From contig CP087974.1 of the NCBI GenBank assembly GCA_024426085.1, positions 3,886,001 through 3,950,000 on the forward strand: DNA of 64,000 bases, in the 5' to 3' direction. This DNA is from Rhizobium sp. RCAM05350 (lineage in GTDB: Bacteria > Pseudomonadota > Alphaproteobacteria > Rhizobiales > Rhizobiaceae). Below, in pieces: positions 50,652 to 59,405 of this stretch (position 1 is the first letter of the stretch; every line of letters starts with the position of its first letter). Both the position numbers and the translations under genes were made by a program. The notes under the pieces were generated by a model. That model did not search any database. It was not told where the DNA came from and was given only the letters and a program-made list of their open reading frames with translations.

Positions 50652-52307
50652 ATGACCTACGACTACATCATCACAGGTGCCGGACCGGCTGGTTGCGTGC
50701 TTGCCAATCGCCTGACCGAAGACGCCGATGTCAAAGTACTGCTACTCGAAGCCGGCGGCAGCGACTGGAATCCGCTGTTCCACATGCCGGCCGGCTTTGC
50801 CAAGATGACCAAGGGTGTCGCCAGCTGGGGCTGGGAGACGGTGCCGCAGAAGCACATGAAGAACCGGGTGCTGCGCTATACGCAGGCCAAGGTGATCGGC
50901 GGCGGCTCGTCGATCAATGCGCAGCTTTATACACGCGGCAATGCGGCCGATTACGATCTCTGGGCGAGCGAAGATGGCTGCACCGGCTGGGATTACCGCA
51001 ACGTGCTGCCCTATTTCAAACGTTCGGAAGACAACCAGCGTTTTGCCGACGACTACCATTCCTATGGCGGGCCGCTCGGTGTTTCGATGCCGGTGTCCGG
51101 CCTGCCGATCTGCGATGCCTATATCCCGCGGGGCAGGAGCTCGGCATTCCCTACAATCACGATTTCAACGGCAAGCAGCAGGCCGGTGTCGGCTTCTATC
51201 AGCTGACCCAGCGCAACCGCCGCCGGTCGTCGGCGTCGCTCGCCTATCTCAACCCGATCAGGGATCGCAAGAACCTGACGGTGCGGCTCGGGGGCGCGGG
51301 TAACGCGGATCGTGCTGGAGGGAACGCGCGCCGTCGGCGTCGAGGTTGCGACCGCAAAGGGGCTCGAAATCATCCGGGCCGAGCGCGAGGTTCTGGTCTC
51401 TTCCGGCGCCATCGGGTCGCCGGAAACTGCTGCTGCAGTCGGGCATTGGTCCGGCCGATCACCTGCGCTCGGTCGGCGTCGATGTGAAGCATGACCTACC
51501 GGGTGTCGGCAGCAATCTTCAGGATCATCTCGATCTGTTCGTGATTTCCGAATGCACCGGCGACCATACCTATGACGGCGTGGCAAAACTTCACCGCACG
51601 GTCTGGGCCGGCTTGCAATATGTGCTGTTCCGCTCCCGGCCCGGTCGCCTCGTCGCTCTTTGAGACCGGCGGCTTCTGGTATGCCGATCCGAATGCGCGT
51701 TCGCCGGATATCCAATTCCATCTGGGGCTCGGATCCGGCATCGAGGCCGGTGTCGAGAAGCTGAAAAATGCCGGCGTGACGCTGAATTCCGCCTACCTGC
51801 ATCCGCGTTCGCGCGGTACCGTCCGGCTCTCGTCTGCCGATCCGGCAGCCGCCCCGCTGATCGATCCGAATTACTGGAGCGATCCACATGATCGCAAGAT
51901 GTCGCTCGAGGGCCTGAAGATCGCCCATGAAATCTTCCAGCAGCAAGCGCTGAAACCCTATATCATGGCCGAGCGGCTGCCGGGGCCGAAGGTGATGACC
52001 GATGACGAGCTGTTCGACTATGGTTGCGCCAACGCCAAGACCGATCATCATCCAGTCGGGACCTGCAAGATGGGCACGGGCGCCGACGCCGTCGTGGGGC
52101 TTGATCTGCGAGTACACGGGCTTGAGGGCCTGCGCGTCTGCGACAGTTCCGTCATGCCGCGTGTTCCCTCTTGCAATACCAATGGACCGACGATCATGAT
52201 GGGCGAGAAGGGGTCGGACATTATCCGGGAGCGGCAACCTTTGCCGGCCGCCATTTTCAGCCATGAGCGCAACGACCAGCGGCCGCGGGCGCGCCGATAT
52301 CCGATAG
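50652..52307 (+). CDS. GMC-family FAD oxidoreductase 2, choline-dehydrogenase-like (several frameshifts)
   Basis: About 550 residues. YIITGAGPAGCVLANRL is the FAD loop, VIGGGSSINAQLYTRGN the second GMC signature, HHPVGTCKMGTGADAVVGLD holds the catalytic His and SCNTNGPTIMMGEKGSDII the end of the FAD domain. Breaks near 51130, 51293, 51418, 51640 and at 52259. The last is an A between C and G; removing it gives IFAMSATTSGRGRADIR and a TAG at 52307, ten bases before the next ATG, which settles the end. A different GMC branch from the 48208 gene, so two alcohol oxidations are likely in this pathway. Confidence 0.82.
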
Positions 52308-52316
52308 GAGCTTGCC

Positions 52317-52632
52317 ATGATCCGCCATTGTGTCTTCATCCGTTTCCAAACAAGCATTACCGATACCGAGCGGCAATCGATTCTGTCGAATATCGCCGCA
52401 TTGCAGCAGTTGGTTCCCGGCTATCTCGCCTTCACCGCCGGTGCCAATGTCAGCCCCCGAGGGTCTCGGCAAGGGTTACAACAGCGGCTTCATCATCGAT
52501 TTTGCCGATGCGGCGGCGCGCGATGCCTATCTCGTTCACCCCGCGCACGAAAAGGCTGGCGGCCGGATCGTTGCGGCGACCGAAGGCGGGATCGACGGCG
52601 TTTTTGTTTATGACTTCGAGATTGCGGGCTGA
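52317..52632 (+). CDS. Dabb-domain (stress-responsive A/B barrel) protein (one frameshift)
   Basis: About 104 residues. MIRHCVFIRFQTSITDTERQ, VPGYLAFTAGANVSPEG and FIIDFADAAARDAYLVHPAH are the beta-alpha-beta repeats of the dimeric A/B barrel family; the His near the N-terminus is conserved. The frame breaks near 52455 in a C-run. GATAGGAG gives a ribosome site that overlaps the preceding stop. Family members are small enzymes or ligand-binding proteins without a single function. Its position inside a sugar-oxidation operon suggests it acts on, or binds, an intermediate such as an unstable keto-sugar. Confidence 0.8.
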
Positions 52633-52638
52633 TTTTCC

Positions 52639-53908
52639 ATGATAGCTGAACCACGCGCCTTGCTGACGAGCCTGTTTGATGCTGCGGTCGAGGCGGCCGA
52701 TCCATTGGCTGCGATCCGTACGCATCTGCCGGAAAAGCCCAAGGGCCGGACCATCGTCGTCGGCGCCGGCAAGGCGGCGAGCCAGATGGCGGCGGCGTTC
52801 GAAAGCCTGTGGGACGGGCTTCTGGAAGGTGCCGTCGTTGCACGGCATGGCCCGGTCGCCGAATGCAAACGTATCCGTGTGCTACAATCGGCCCATCCGG
52901 TGCCTGATGAGGCCGGGTTTGCGGGATCGACGGAATTGCTGCGGCTGGTCGAGGGGCTGACGCCGGACGATCTGGTGGTGGCGCTGATTTCCGGCGGTGG
53001 TTCGTCGCTTCTGCCCGCCCCGCCGCAAGGCCTCACACTCGCCGATGAGATTGCCGTCAACAGGGCGCTGCTTGCCTCCGGCGCGCCAATCTCGGCGATG
53101 AACGTGGTGCGCAAGCATGTCTCGCGGATCAAGGGCGGACGGCTGGCCTTTGCCGCCGCACCGGCACGGGTCGTCAGCCTGATCGTCTCCGACGTTCCCG
53201 GTGACAATCCGGCCTTCGTCGCCTCCGGCCCGACTGTTCCCGATATCTCCACGCCTGCGGATGCCCTTGCGATTGTCGGTCGTTACGGGATGATCTTGCC
53301 CGACGCCGTCATGCGCCACCTTGGATCGGAGCATTCGGCAGCGCCAAGGCCGGATCATCCAGCGTTCTGCAAACCAGCGACACCACATTATTGCGTCGGC
53401 CAGCGTTTCGCTTGAGGCGGCGGCGGCAAAAGCCCGGGCACTGGGCGTCGAGGCGGTGATCCTGTCGGATGCGATCGAAGGGGAAGCCTGCGATATCGGC
53501 CGGATGCATGCGGCAATCGCCTGGGAAACCGCGCTGCGCAACCGGCCATTCTCGAAGCCCATCGTCATTCTTTCCGGCGGCGAGACTACGGTGACGATTT
53601 CGGGCGGTGTCTATGGCAAGGGTGGCCGCAACAGCGAATTCCTGCTCTCCCTCGCACTGGATATCGATGGTGTCGAGGGCATTCATGCACTGGCCGCCGA
53701 TACCGATGGCATCGACGGGTCAGAAGACAATGCCGGTGCTTTTGCTGACGGCTCCACCGTAAGCCGCATGCGGGCAGCGGGCACCGATCCACGCGATCAT
53801 CTCGCCCGTCACGATGCCTGGAGTGCGTTCAACACCAGCGGCGATCTCTTCGTGCCCGGTCCGACTGGCACCAATGTCAACGATCTGCGGGCACTTTTGG
53901 TCTTTTGA
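52639..53908 (+). CDS. Glycerate 2-kinase, MOFRL/GckA type (one frameshift)
   Basis: About 422 residues. IVVGAGKAASQMAAAFE and VVALISGGGSSLLPAPP form the N-terminal GckA-type domain, RKHVSRIKGGRLAFAAAPA the substrate region, and GGVYGKGGRNSEFLLSLA with ADTDGIDGSEDNAGAFADG the C-terminal MOFRL domain. The frame breaks at 53368, where T in TTCGCA makes TTCTGCA; corrected text is FANQRHHIIASASVSLEAA. It phosphorylates D-glycerate with ATP to 2-phosphoglycerate, feeding glycolysis. As last gene of the operon, seven bases after the Dabb stop, it implies that glycerate is an end product of the imported sugar's breakdown. Confidence 0.88.
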
Positions 53909-54043
53909 CCTCTGAGCCCGTTGGGTGAAAGCTGCGGGCGCGTGTGCTGTCCAGCCTCAGAGGCTTGTGCAGCTCTTTTTCCAGATCTAAAGCCGGAACA
54001 AATCCGCATTACGTCCGTTCCTGCGGTGTGGTGGAGGTGGCAC

Positions 54044-54959
54044 ATGTTCATTCGGTTGGGATACGAGATAGGCATCAGTTGCGATCAGCCGACCCCGATG
54101 ATGACCTTTCTGTCTGTGGATCACGCCAGGCGCTCCGACATTGTCAGCGAGCGCGGACCGATTTCGGATCCGGCGGTGAGAATGGGCGCGGTGACAGATC
54201 CCTTCGGCAATGTCTGCATGCGGATGGTTGTTCCTGCAGGCGGCTTGCGCCTCACTTATGATGCCGTGATCAAGGATAGCGGCCGGCCGGAGCCTGTGAA
54301 CCGCAGTGCTGCGGTCGTGCCTGTCGAAAAACTGCCGCCCGAATGCCTGCCTTACCTTTCGGCCAGCCGTTATTGTGAAACCGACCGTTTTGGTGCCCTA
54401 GCCTGGCGCCTTTTCGGCGAGACCGAGCCGGGCTGGGCGCGCGTTCAGGCGATCTGCGATTATGTGCACCAGCGACTGACCTTCAGCTATGGTTACACGG
54501 CGACGCTGCGTACCGCCATGGAGGCGCATGAGGAAAGGGCAGGGGTGTGCCGCGACTATGCGCACCTTGCCGTGACGCTGTGCCGCTGCATGAATATGCC
54601 GGCGCGCTACGTCAACGGTTACATGGGCGATATCGGCGTTGAAGGCGATCCTGCGCCGATGGACTTCAATGCCTGGTTCGAGGTCTATCTTCAGGATCGA
54701 TGGTATACATTCGATGCCCGCCACAACATTCCGCGGATCGGCCGTATCGTCGTCGCGCGGCTGTGATGCAGCCGACATTCCACTGATCCAGACCTTCGGC
54801 AAACATGAACTCACAACCTTCAAGGTCTGGACGTGTGAGGAGACCAATGACGCCTTGACGCAGCCGCATAGTCAATCGGATGTTTCTCTGCTGAATCCAT
54901 GGTTTAGTGAGCAATGGTCCCGGCATGTTCGCGAAAGAGAACATAGTCGGGAACATTAA
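54044..54959 (+). CDS. Transglutaminase-like protein with Asn at the usual His position (one frameshift)
   Basis: About 304 residues. ATG at 54044 has GGAGG upstream. The transglutaminase core shows the catalytic Cys169 in RAGVCRDYAHLAVTLCRC. The family's His normally stands in HAWFE; here the text is PMDFNAWFEVYLQDRWYTFD, putting Asn209 there, while Asp follows in TFDARHN. The frame breaks near 54757 in a CGCG run, then continues ARGCDAADIPLIQTFGKHEL. The true end may be earlier than 54959 because the last 35 residues lack family resemblance. Either a rhizobial subfamily with another His partner, or an inactive member. Confidence 0.75.
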
Positions 54960-55129
54960 CGCCACTGCTGCGTTTCTTCTACTAGCCGATCGTGCGTCGA
55001 GGACGGTTTTTTCCCTCCGCGCGCAAAATGAAGAAAATAATATCTATAAACTCGATGGAAAATATAGGAGAAAATCAAGACGACGATACGGCCAGCAGGA
55101 CATCTGCGACAACTTAAGTGGAGGACAGG

Positions 55130-55280
55130 ATGCAAGGTTCGGAAACCAGTCATGCAGAAAAGCCCGGTGAGCTATGGAGCGCATTCGGTGCCGCATTTTT
55201 CCTGGACGATGGCCGCCCAGGCCACCGCATTGGCCGCTGCCTTCTTGTTCGTGACCGCGATGGTCTGCGGCGCGATCTGA
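55130..55280 (+). CDS. Small predicted membrane protein (one frameshift)
   Basis: ATG at 55130 follows a good ribosome site (AAGTGGAGGACAGG). The uncorrected frame runs into unlikely Arg-rich text. Removing the T at 55203, which stands between C and G like many other insertions in this window, gives exactly 49 codons and a stop at 55280: MQGSETSHAEKPGELWSAFG, then a hydrophobic helix with ALAAAFLFVTAMVCGAI. I do not recognise a family. A hairpin at 55316-55348 could end its transcript. The upstream 170 bases (54960-55129) hold no other gene and probably its promoter. Confidence 0.5.
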
Positions 55281-55315
55281 GTTTTACAGACAGCACATCG
55301 CGGATGTTTTTATCA

Positions 55316-55348
55316 AGCCCCTGATCCCTCTGGATACAGGGGCTTTCG
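55316..55348. terminator. Hairpin between convergent small genes
   Basis: Stem AAGCCCCTG/CAGGGGCTT with a 14-15 base loop. On the plus strand it is followed by TCGTTTC, a weak T-rich tail. It lies between the small plus-strand gene ending at 55280 and the minus-strand SnoaL-like gene ending near 55353, so it may terminate both. Confidence 0.5.
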
Positions 55349-55352
55349 TTTC

Positions 55353-55743
55353 TCAAGACGCGCGACAGGTGCTCGTGCACGGCGAGCCATCCGCCGTCCG
55401 GCTGCTTTTCGAAAACGATCGTTTCGCGCTCCTGGCTGGTGACGGCTTCCCCGCCGAACTCCGCCTCTGTTTCAACGCTGTGGGTGAAGATCGCCACAGG
55501 GCCGAGCAACTGGAGATTGCGATCGCTGGAACGGCAGGAGAGAACCTTGAAGCCGTCGCGTTCCTCCCAGGTCGCCCATTCCGCCTCATAGGCTGCGCGG
55601 TTTCTCAATGGCCGATCGAGGTTGTGGAAGATGAAGGTCGCGTCCTTTGAAAAGGCCGCGAAATATTTCTCCCGGTCGTGTCTGGAGAAGGCGTCGACGA
55701 GGCTGTCGGCGGCCGCAAGGACCGCAGTCTGTGTGTGTTCCAT
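55353..55743 (-). CDS. SnoaL-like/nuclear transport factor 2-fold protein
   Basis: About 130 residues. ADSLVDAFSRHDREKYFAAF, DATFIFHNLDRPLRNRAAYE and FTHSVETEAEFGGEA with PDGGWLAVHEHLSRV are typical of SnoaL/DUF4440 NTF2-fold proteins. Uncorrected reading continues to 55150 through a hairpin and over the opposite small gene, which is unlikely. One extra T near 55356 would place a TGA right after the conserved HEHLSR segment, so I end it there. Function unknown; such proteins are small hydrolases, isomerases or binding domains. It is 18 bases downstream of the TetR gene on the same strand. Confidence 0.7.
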
Positions 55744-55761
55744 CCCTGAATATCCTGCTTG

Positions 55762-56388
55762 TTATTGTATTTTCGGGCCGCTGATCAGCGTTGCCAGCGG
55801 CCGGTTCTGCCGGCCGACGATGTCTTTCAGCGTGTCGAGTGTCATCGCCTCGTCCTTGACGAATTCGATGAACATCATGTTGAGATTGTTGAAAAACATC
55901 TGGCCTGCGCCGACTGCATCGATGCCCGGCATGACGCCGCCACGCAGCTGCAGCTTGCTTATCAGCGTCGAGACCTGGTCACAGAGGCGGCCGTCGAGTT
56001 CGGTATAGCGCCGACTGAACGGGCTTTCCGGCTGCTGGATAGAGATCGCCATGGCGGTACGCCACATTTCCTTGCTGAGATAGACGAGGGAATGGTCGTA
56101 ATACTGGCCGATCAGTGCCGTCAGTGCTTCTCCGACGGTGTCCGGCGGGTTGTCGACGATGGTCTTGCCGGCGGCAAGCACTTCCTCGACTTCCATGGAG
56201 ACGGCAGCGACGAGGATGTCGCCCTTGTTCTGGTAGTAGTTGTAGAAAGTGCCGACGGAGACTTCCGCGCGCTCGGCAATGTCCTCGATGCGGGCGCTGT
56301 CATAACCGACTTCCCGGAAAAGCTCTGTGGCTGCCTGCAGGATGCGCCGGTTCCTGTCGGCTTTCTGTTTTGCGCGAAGCCCCGCCAT
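55762..56388 (-). CDS. TetR-family transcriptional regulator
   Basis: Intact, 208 residues from the ATG at 56388 (MAGLRAKQKADRNRRILQAA), with GGAAAAGGCGAG upstream; in-frame starts further out would run through operator-like sequence. The helix-turn-helix is RIEDIAERAEVSVGTFYNYY. The C-terminal domain (ALTALIGQYYDHSLVYLSKE, GAGQMFFNNLNMMFIEFVKD) is the ligand-binding part. It diverges from the PotF-type importer operon and probably represses it. Ligand unknown. Confidence 0.85.
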   Translation of the reverse strand: MAGLRAKQKADRNRRILQAATELFREVGYDSARIEDIAERAEVSVGTFYNYYQNKGDILVAAVSMEVEEVLAAGKTIVDNPPDTVGEALTALIGQYYDHSLVYLSKEMWRTAMAISIQQPESPFSRRYTELDGRLCDQVSTLISKLQLRGGVMPGIDAVGAGQMFFNNLNMMFIEFVKDEAMTLDTLKDIVGRQNRPLATLISGPKIQ

Positions 56389-56404
56389 CTCGCCTTTTCC
56401 TTTT

Positions 56405-56453
56405 TTGAATACCCTCAAAATTGACATTGACTTAAAAATTGAACTCATTCAAT
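56405..56453. promoter_or_regulatory. TetR operator-like inverted repeats in the divergent promoter
   Basis: Two related inverted repeats: TTGAA-TACC-CTCAA (56405-56418) and ATTGAA-CTCA-TTCAAT (56438-56453, perfect 6-bp arms), separated by TTGACATTGACTT, which includes a -35-like TTGACA at 56421 for the importer operon. Paired sites on either side of a promoter suit a TetR repressor controlling both directions. Confidence 0.55.
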
Positions 56454-56502
56454 CTTTTTGTGAAGGCGCCGCAATGAGCGCTGTAAACCAGAGGGCAACG
56501 CG

Positions 56503-57598
56503 ATGATCACTTCCGTGAATGGCGCTTTCGCGCGTCGATTTTTCTCTTCCGTGGCGGCGATCTCGCTCGCTGCCGTTTCTACTGTCAGTGCGCCAGCGCC
56601 GGCATTTGCGACCGAGGAACTGAATGCGCTGGTCTGGTGCGATCATACCGATCCGGCGCTGGTCGAGCCGTTCGAGAAGGCCAACGACGTCAAGGTCAAC
56701 CTGAAGGACTACGAGGGAACCGGTGCAGCATTGTCGATCCTCGAGCAGTCGCAGCCGGGTGACTGGGACGTGCTGGTCATCGACGGGGTCGATGTGCAGC
56801 GCGCTGTCGGTCTTGATCTTCTGGCCGAAATTCCAGCCGACAAGCTGCCGACCGCCGATATCTTTCCGGAAGTGCGGATGGAAGCCAACAACATGAAGGA
56901 CGGCAAGACCTATGCCGTCACGGAAAAGTTCGGCTACAACACGATTTCCTATGACAAGACCAAGGTCGATCCGGCCGACATGAAGGACCTGTCGATCATC
57001 TGGTCCGACAAATACAAGGGCCGCATCGCGCTCTACGACTACTACCTGCCGATGATCGGCCTCGTCGCGCTCGGCCTCGGCAAGAAGACCGCCGAGCTTT
57101 CCGATGCGGACATGCCGGCCATCACCGAGAAACTCTCGGAAATGAAGACTGTCTCCAAACAGGTAAGCGATGTCGTCTCGTCGCAGACGGCGCTGGCGAC
57201 CGGCGAAGTCGATATTCTCGTCGGCGGCGGCGAATGGATTACTGCGGCGCTCTCCGGCGAAAAGCCGAACCTCGACTGGACGGTTCCCTGATCAGGGTGC
57301 TGTGCGCTGGGCACAATCGATCGGTGTCATGAAGGCATCGAAGAAGCAGGACCTGGCGTTGAAATTCGTCCAGTACATCGTAAGCCCCCGAAGGCCAGGC
57401 GCGGCTTGCGACGTCTTCCTGCTACTGGGCGATGCCGGCCAACATGAAGGCTGGCGAACATCTGACGGATACGCAGAAGGCGGCATTGCGCTGGAATGAC
57501 CAGGCCGAGTATCTCAAGAAGACCCAGCTCTATCCGATCCCGAGCGCCGAGCTTGACCAGAAGATGCAGGACGCCTGGACGGACATGATGCAGCAGTA
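56503..57598 (+). CDS. PotD/PotF-type substrate-binding protein (two frameshifts)
   Basis: About 364 residues with a signal peptide (RRFFSSVAAISLAAVSTVSA, cleavage near AFA). ELNALVWCDHTDPALVEPFE opens the mature protein and YAVTEKFGYNTISYDKTKVD, DILVGGGEWITAALSGEKPN are typical of spermidine/putrescine-family binding proteins. Breaks at 57289 (T in CCCGAT making a TGA) and near 57385 (extra C). It ends QDAWTDMMQQ. The ligand may be a polyamine or another small amine or organic acid; the downstream aldehyde dehydrogenase would fit an amine-derived aldehyde. Confidence 0.85.
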
Positions 57599-57616
57599 AA
57601 GTCTGCGCCGAGGTTT

Positions 57617-57730
57617 GCCCCTCACCCTAGCCCTCTCCCCGCAGGCGGGGAGAGGGGATGACAGAGGCCGCCGCTTGTTCCTTCTCCCCGTTCACGGGGA
57701 GAAGGTGGCCGACAGGCCGGATGAGGGGCC
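57617..57730 (+). repeat. RIME-like double-palindrome element, copy 2
   Basis: A 114-base copy of the element at 50501, in the same orientation: GCCCCTCACCCTAGCCCTC, hairpin 1 CCCTCTCCCCGC...GCGGGGAGAGGG, hairpin 2 CCTTCTCCCCGT...ACGGGGAGAAGG, ending GCCGGATGAGGGGC. Hairpin arms differ only by paired changes in the loops. It lies between the binding-protein gene and the first permease gene of the importer. Confidence 0.87.
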
Positions 57731-57752
57731 ATTCCAAACTCGAAAGCTCACC

Positions 57753-58616
57753 ATGTCCACCATGACCCTCGAAGACACCGAACGCCGCAAGGCCTGGGGT
57801 TTCGTCGCGCCGGCGTTGCTCTGGACGGTCGCATTCTTCGTCGTGCCGTTCCTGTTCATGGCTGCGATGAGCCTGTGGTCGTGGCAGAGCGGCCAGATTG
57901 TTCGAGCCTGGAACCTCGATAACTACATCGCTTTCTTTGCGAAGGATTCCCTGTTCAAGGGGCTGGTGAATTCGCTGGAAATCACCTTGATCGTCACGGT
58001 GCTGTCGGTGCTTCTCGCCTATCCGCTCGCCTGGATCATCGCCGAGCGGGTGCCGAAACGGTTCCAGCGGCTGGCGCTGATCATGGCGGTGCTGCCGTTC
58101 TGGACGTCCTATGTGGTGCGCTCCTATTCATGGCTGCTGGTCCTGTCGCGGAATGGCGTGATCAATCAAACTCTGATGACGCTCGGTCTGATCAGCGAAC
58201 CGCTGGAAATCGCCAGCAATCGCACGGCGACTGTCATCGGCTTCGTGCATTTCTTCGTCATGCTGTTGACCCTGACCATCTATGCCAACCTGATCCAGCT
58301 TTCGCCGAACTACCGCCGTGCCGCCGCCGATCTCGGCGCCAATGCCTTGCAGACCTTCTGGCATGTCATCCTGCCCCTGACGCTCCCTGGCATCATGACC
58401 GGCGCCTTCCTGACCTTCGTGCTCTGTATCGGCGATTACGTCACGCCGCAAATCCTTGGCGGCAACAACGAGCTGGTGCTGCCGCAGATCATCATGCTGC
58501 AGCTTGGCCGCCGGGCGGACTTTCCGATGGCAGCGGCGCTGTCGATCATCCTGATGTTGGCGGTGACGGTTGCCTATGCGCTCTGCGCCCGCTGGCTGAA
58601 GATCGAGAGGGCTTGA
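57753..58616 (+). CDS. PotB-type ABC permease
   Basis: Intact 287-residue permease. AWGFVAPALLWTVAFFVVPF is the first membrane segment, and RRAAADLGANALQTFWHVIL is the coupling loop. The ATG at 57753 is used; the open frame extends back into the RIME element, which is not coding. It begins 22 bases after the repeat. Its stop TGA is one base before the next ATG. Confidence 0.88.
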   Translation: MSTMTLEDTERRKAWGFVAPALLWTVAFFVVPFLFMAAMSLWSWQSGQIVRAWNLDNYIAFFAKDSLFKGLVNSLEITLIVTVLSVLLAYPLAWIIAERVPKRFQRLALIMAVLPFWTSYVVRSYSWLLVLSRNGVINQTLMTLGLISEPLEIASNRTATVIGFVHFFVMLLTLTIYANLIQLSPNYRRAAADLGANALQTFWHVILPLTLPGIMTGAFLTFVLCIGDYVTPQILGGNNELVLPQIIMLQLGRRADFPMAAALSIILMLAVTVAYALCARWLKIERA

Positions 58617-58617
58617 G

Positions 58618-59405
58618 ATGCGCGAAACGCTGACCAAGGTTGCCTCCTTCGCCTATGCCGGCCTGATCTACGGCTTCATCTTTTTACCGGTCGCGGTGCT
58701 GGTGCTGTTCTCGTTTCAGGACGGCCGCCTGCCGGTGCCGCCGTTCAACGGCTTTTCGCTGCAATGGTACGAGGCGGTCTTTGCCGACCGCAAGCTGATG
58801 GCGGCGCTGGCCAACTCCTTTATCGTCGCCATCGTCTCCTCGGTGATTGCCTGCCTGCTCGGCTTTCTCGCAGCTTATGCGCTCGCCCGCTACAAGCTGC
58901 CGGGCTCGGCGTTGCAGCGCGGTCTGCTGATTGCGCCGATGACGGTCAGCTATCTGATCATCGCGCTGGGCCTGCTGACCGTGCTCAACACGTTCGGCAT
59001 CAAGCTGTCGCTGTGGACCATCGGCATCGGTCATGTGGTGATCAACCTGCCGCTCTGCTTTGCCATCATCTATTCATCGATGGGCGATCACCACATCAAT
59101 ATCGAGCGCGCTGCGCTGATCTTGGCGCCAATGATTTCAAGGTGATGGCGCTGATCACTGCGCCGATGCTGCTGCCCTCGATCCTTGCCGCCTTTTTCCT
59201 GTCGGTGACCTTCAGCTGGGACGAGTTCATCATCGCATTCCTGCTGTCGCGCTTCGACGTGACGCTGCCGGTCGAAATCTGGAGCCTGCTCCGCTCCGGC
59301 CTCAACCCGAAAACCAATGCCATCGGCTCGCTGGTCTTCCTCGTTTCCGTCGCCGTGCTGGCGGTGCTGGAAATGACCCTGTTCAGAAGGACGAAAAAAT
59401 CATGA
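58618..59405 (+). CDS. PotC-type ABC permease (one frameshift)
   Basis: About 262 residues. AGLIYGFIFLPVAVLVLFSF is the first membrane segment; PLCFAIIYSSMGDHHINIER leads to the coupling loop, which after a break near 59130 (one G lost from CTGGATC) reads DLGANDFKVMALITAPMLLP. It ends LEMTLFRRTKKS. The last four bases overlap the ATPase gene start. Confidence 0.87.

Noticed and set aside
20401..57289. Programmed +1 frameshifting at NNC-TGA stops (TTC TGA, CCC TGA, ACC TGA), resembling prfB or antizyme sites
   Set aside because: The same inserted base also gives TGT, TGC and TGG codons with no stop, occurs in unrelated genes on both strands and keeps a DNA-strand bias, so a sequence error explains it better than translation.
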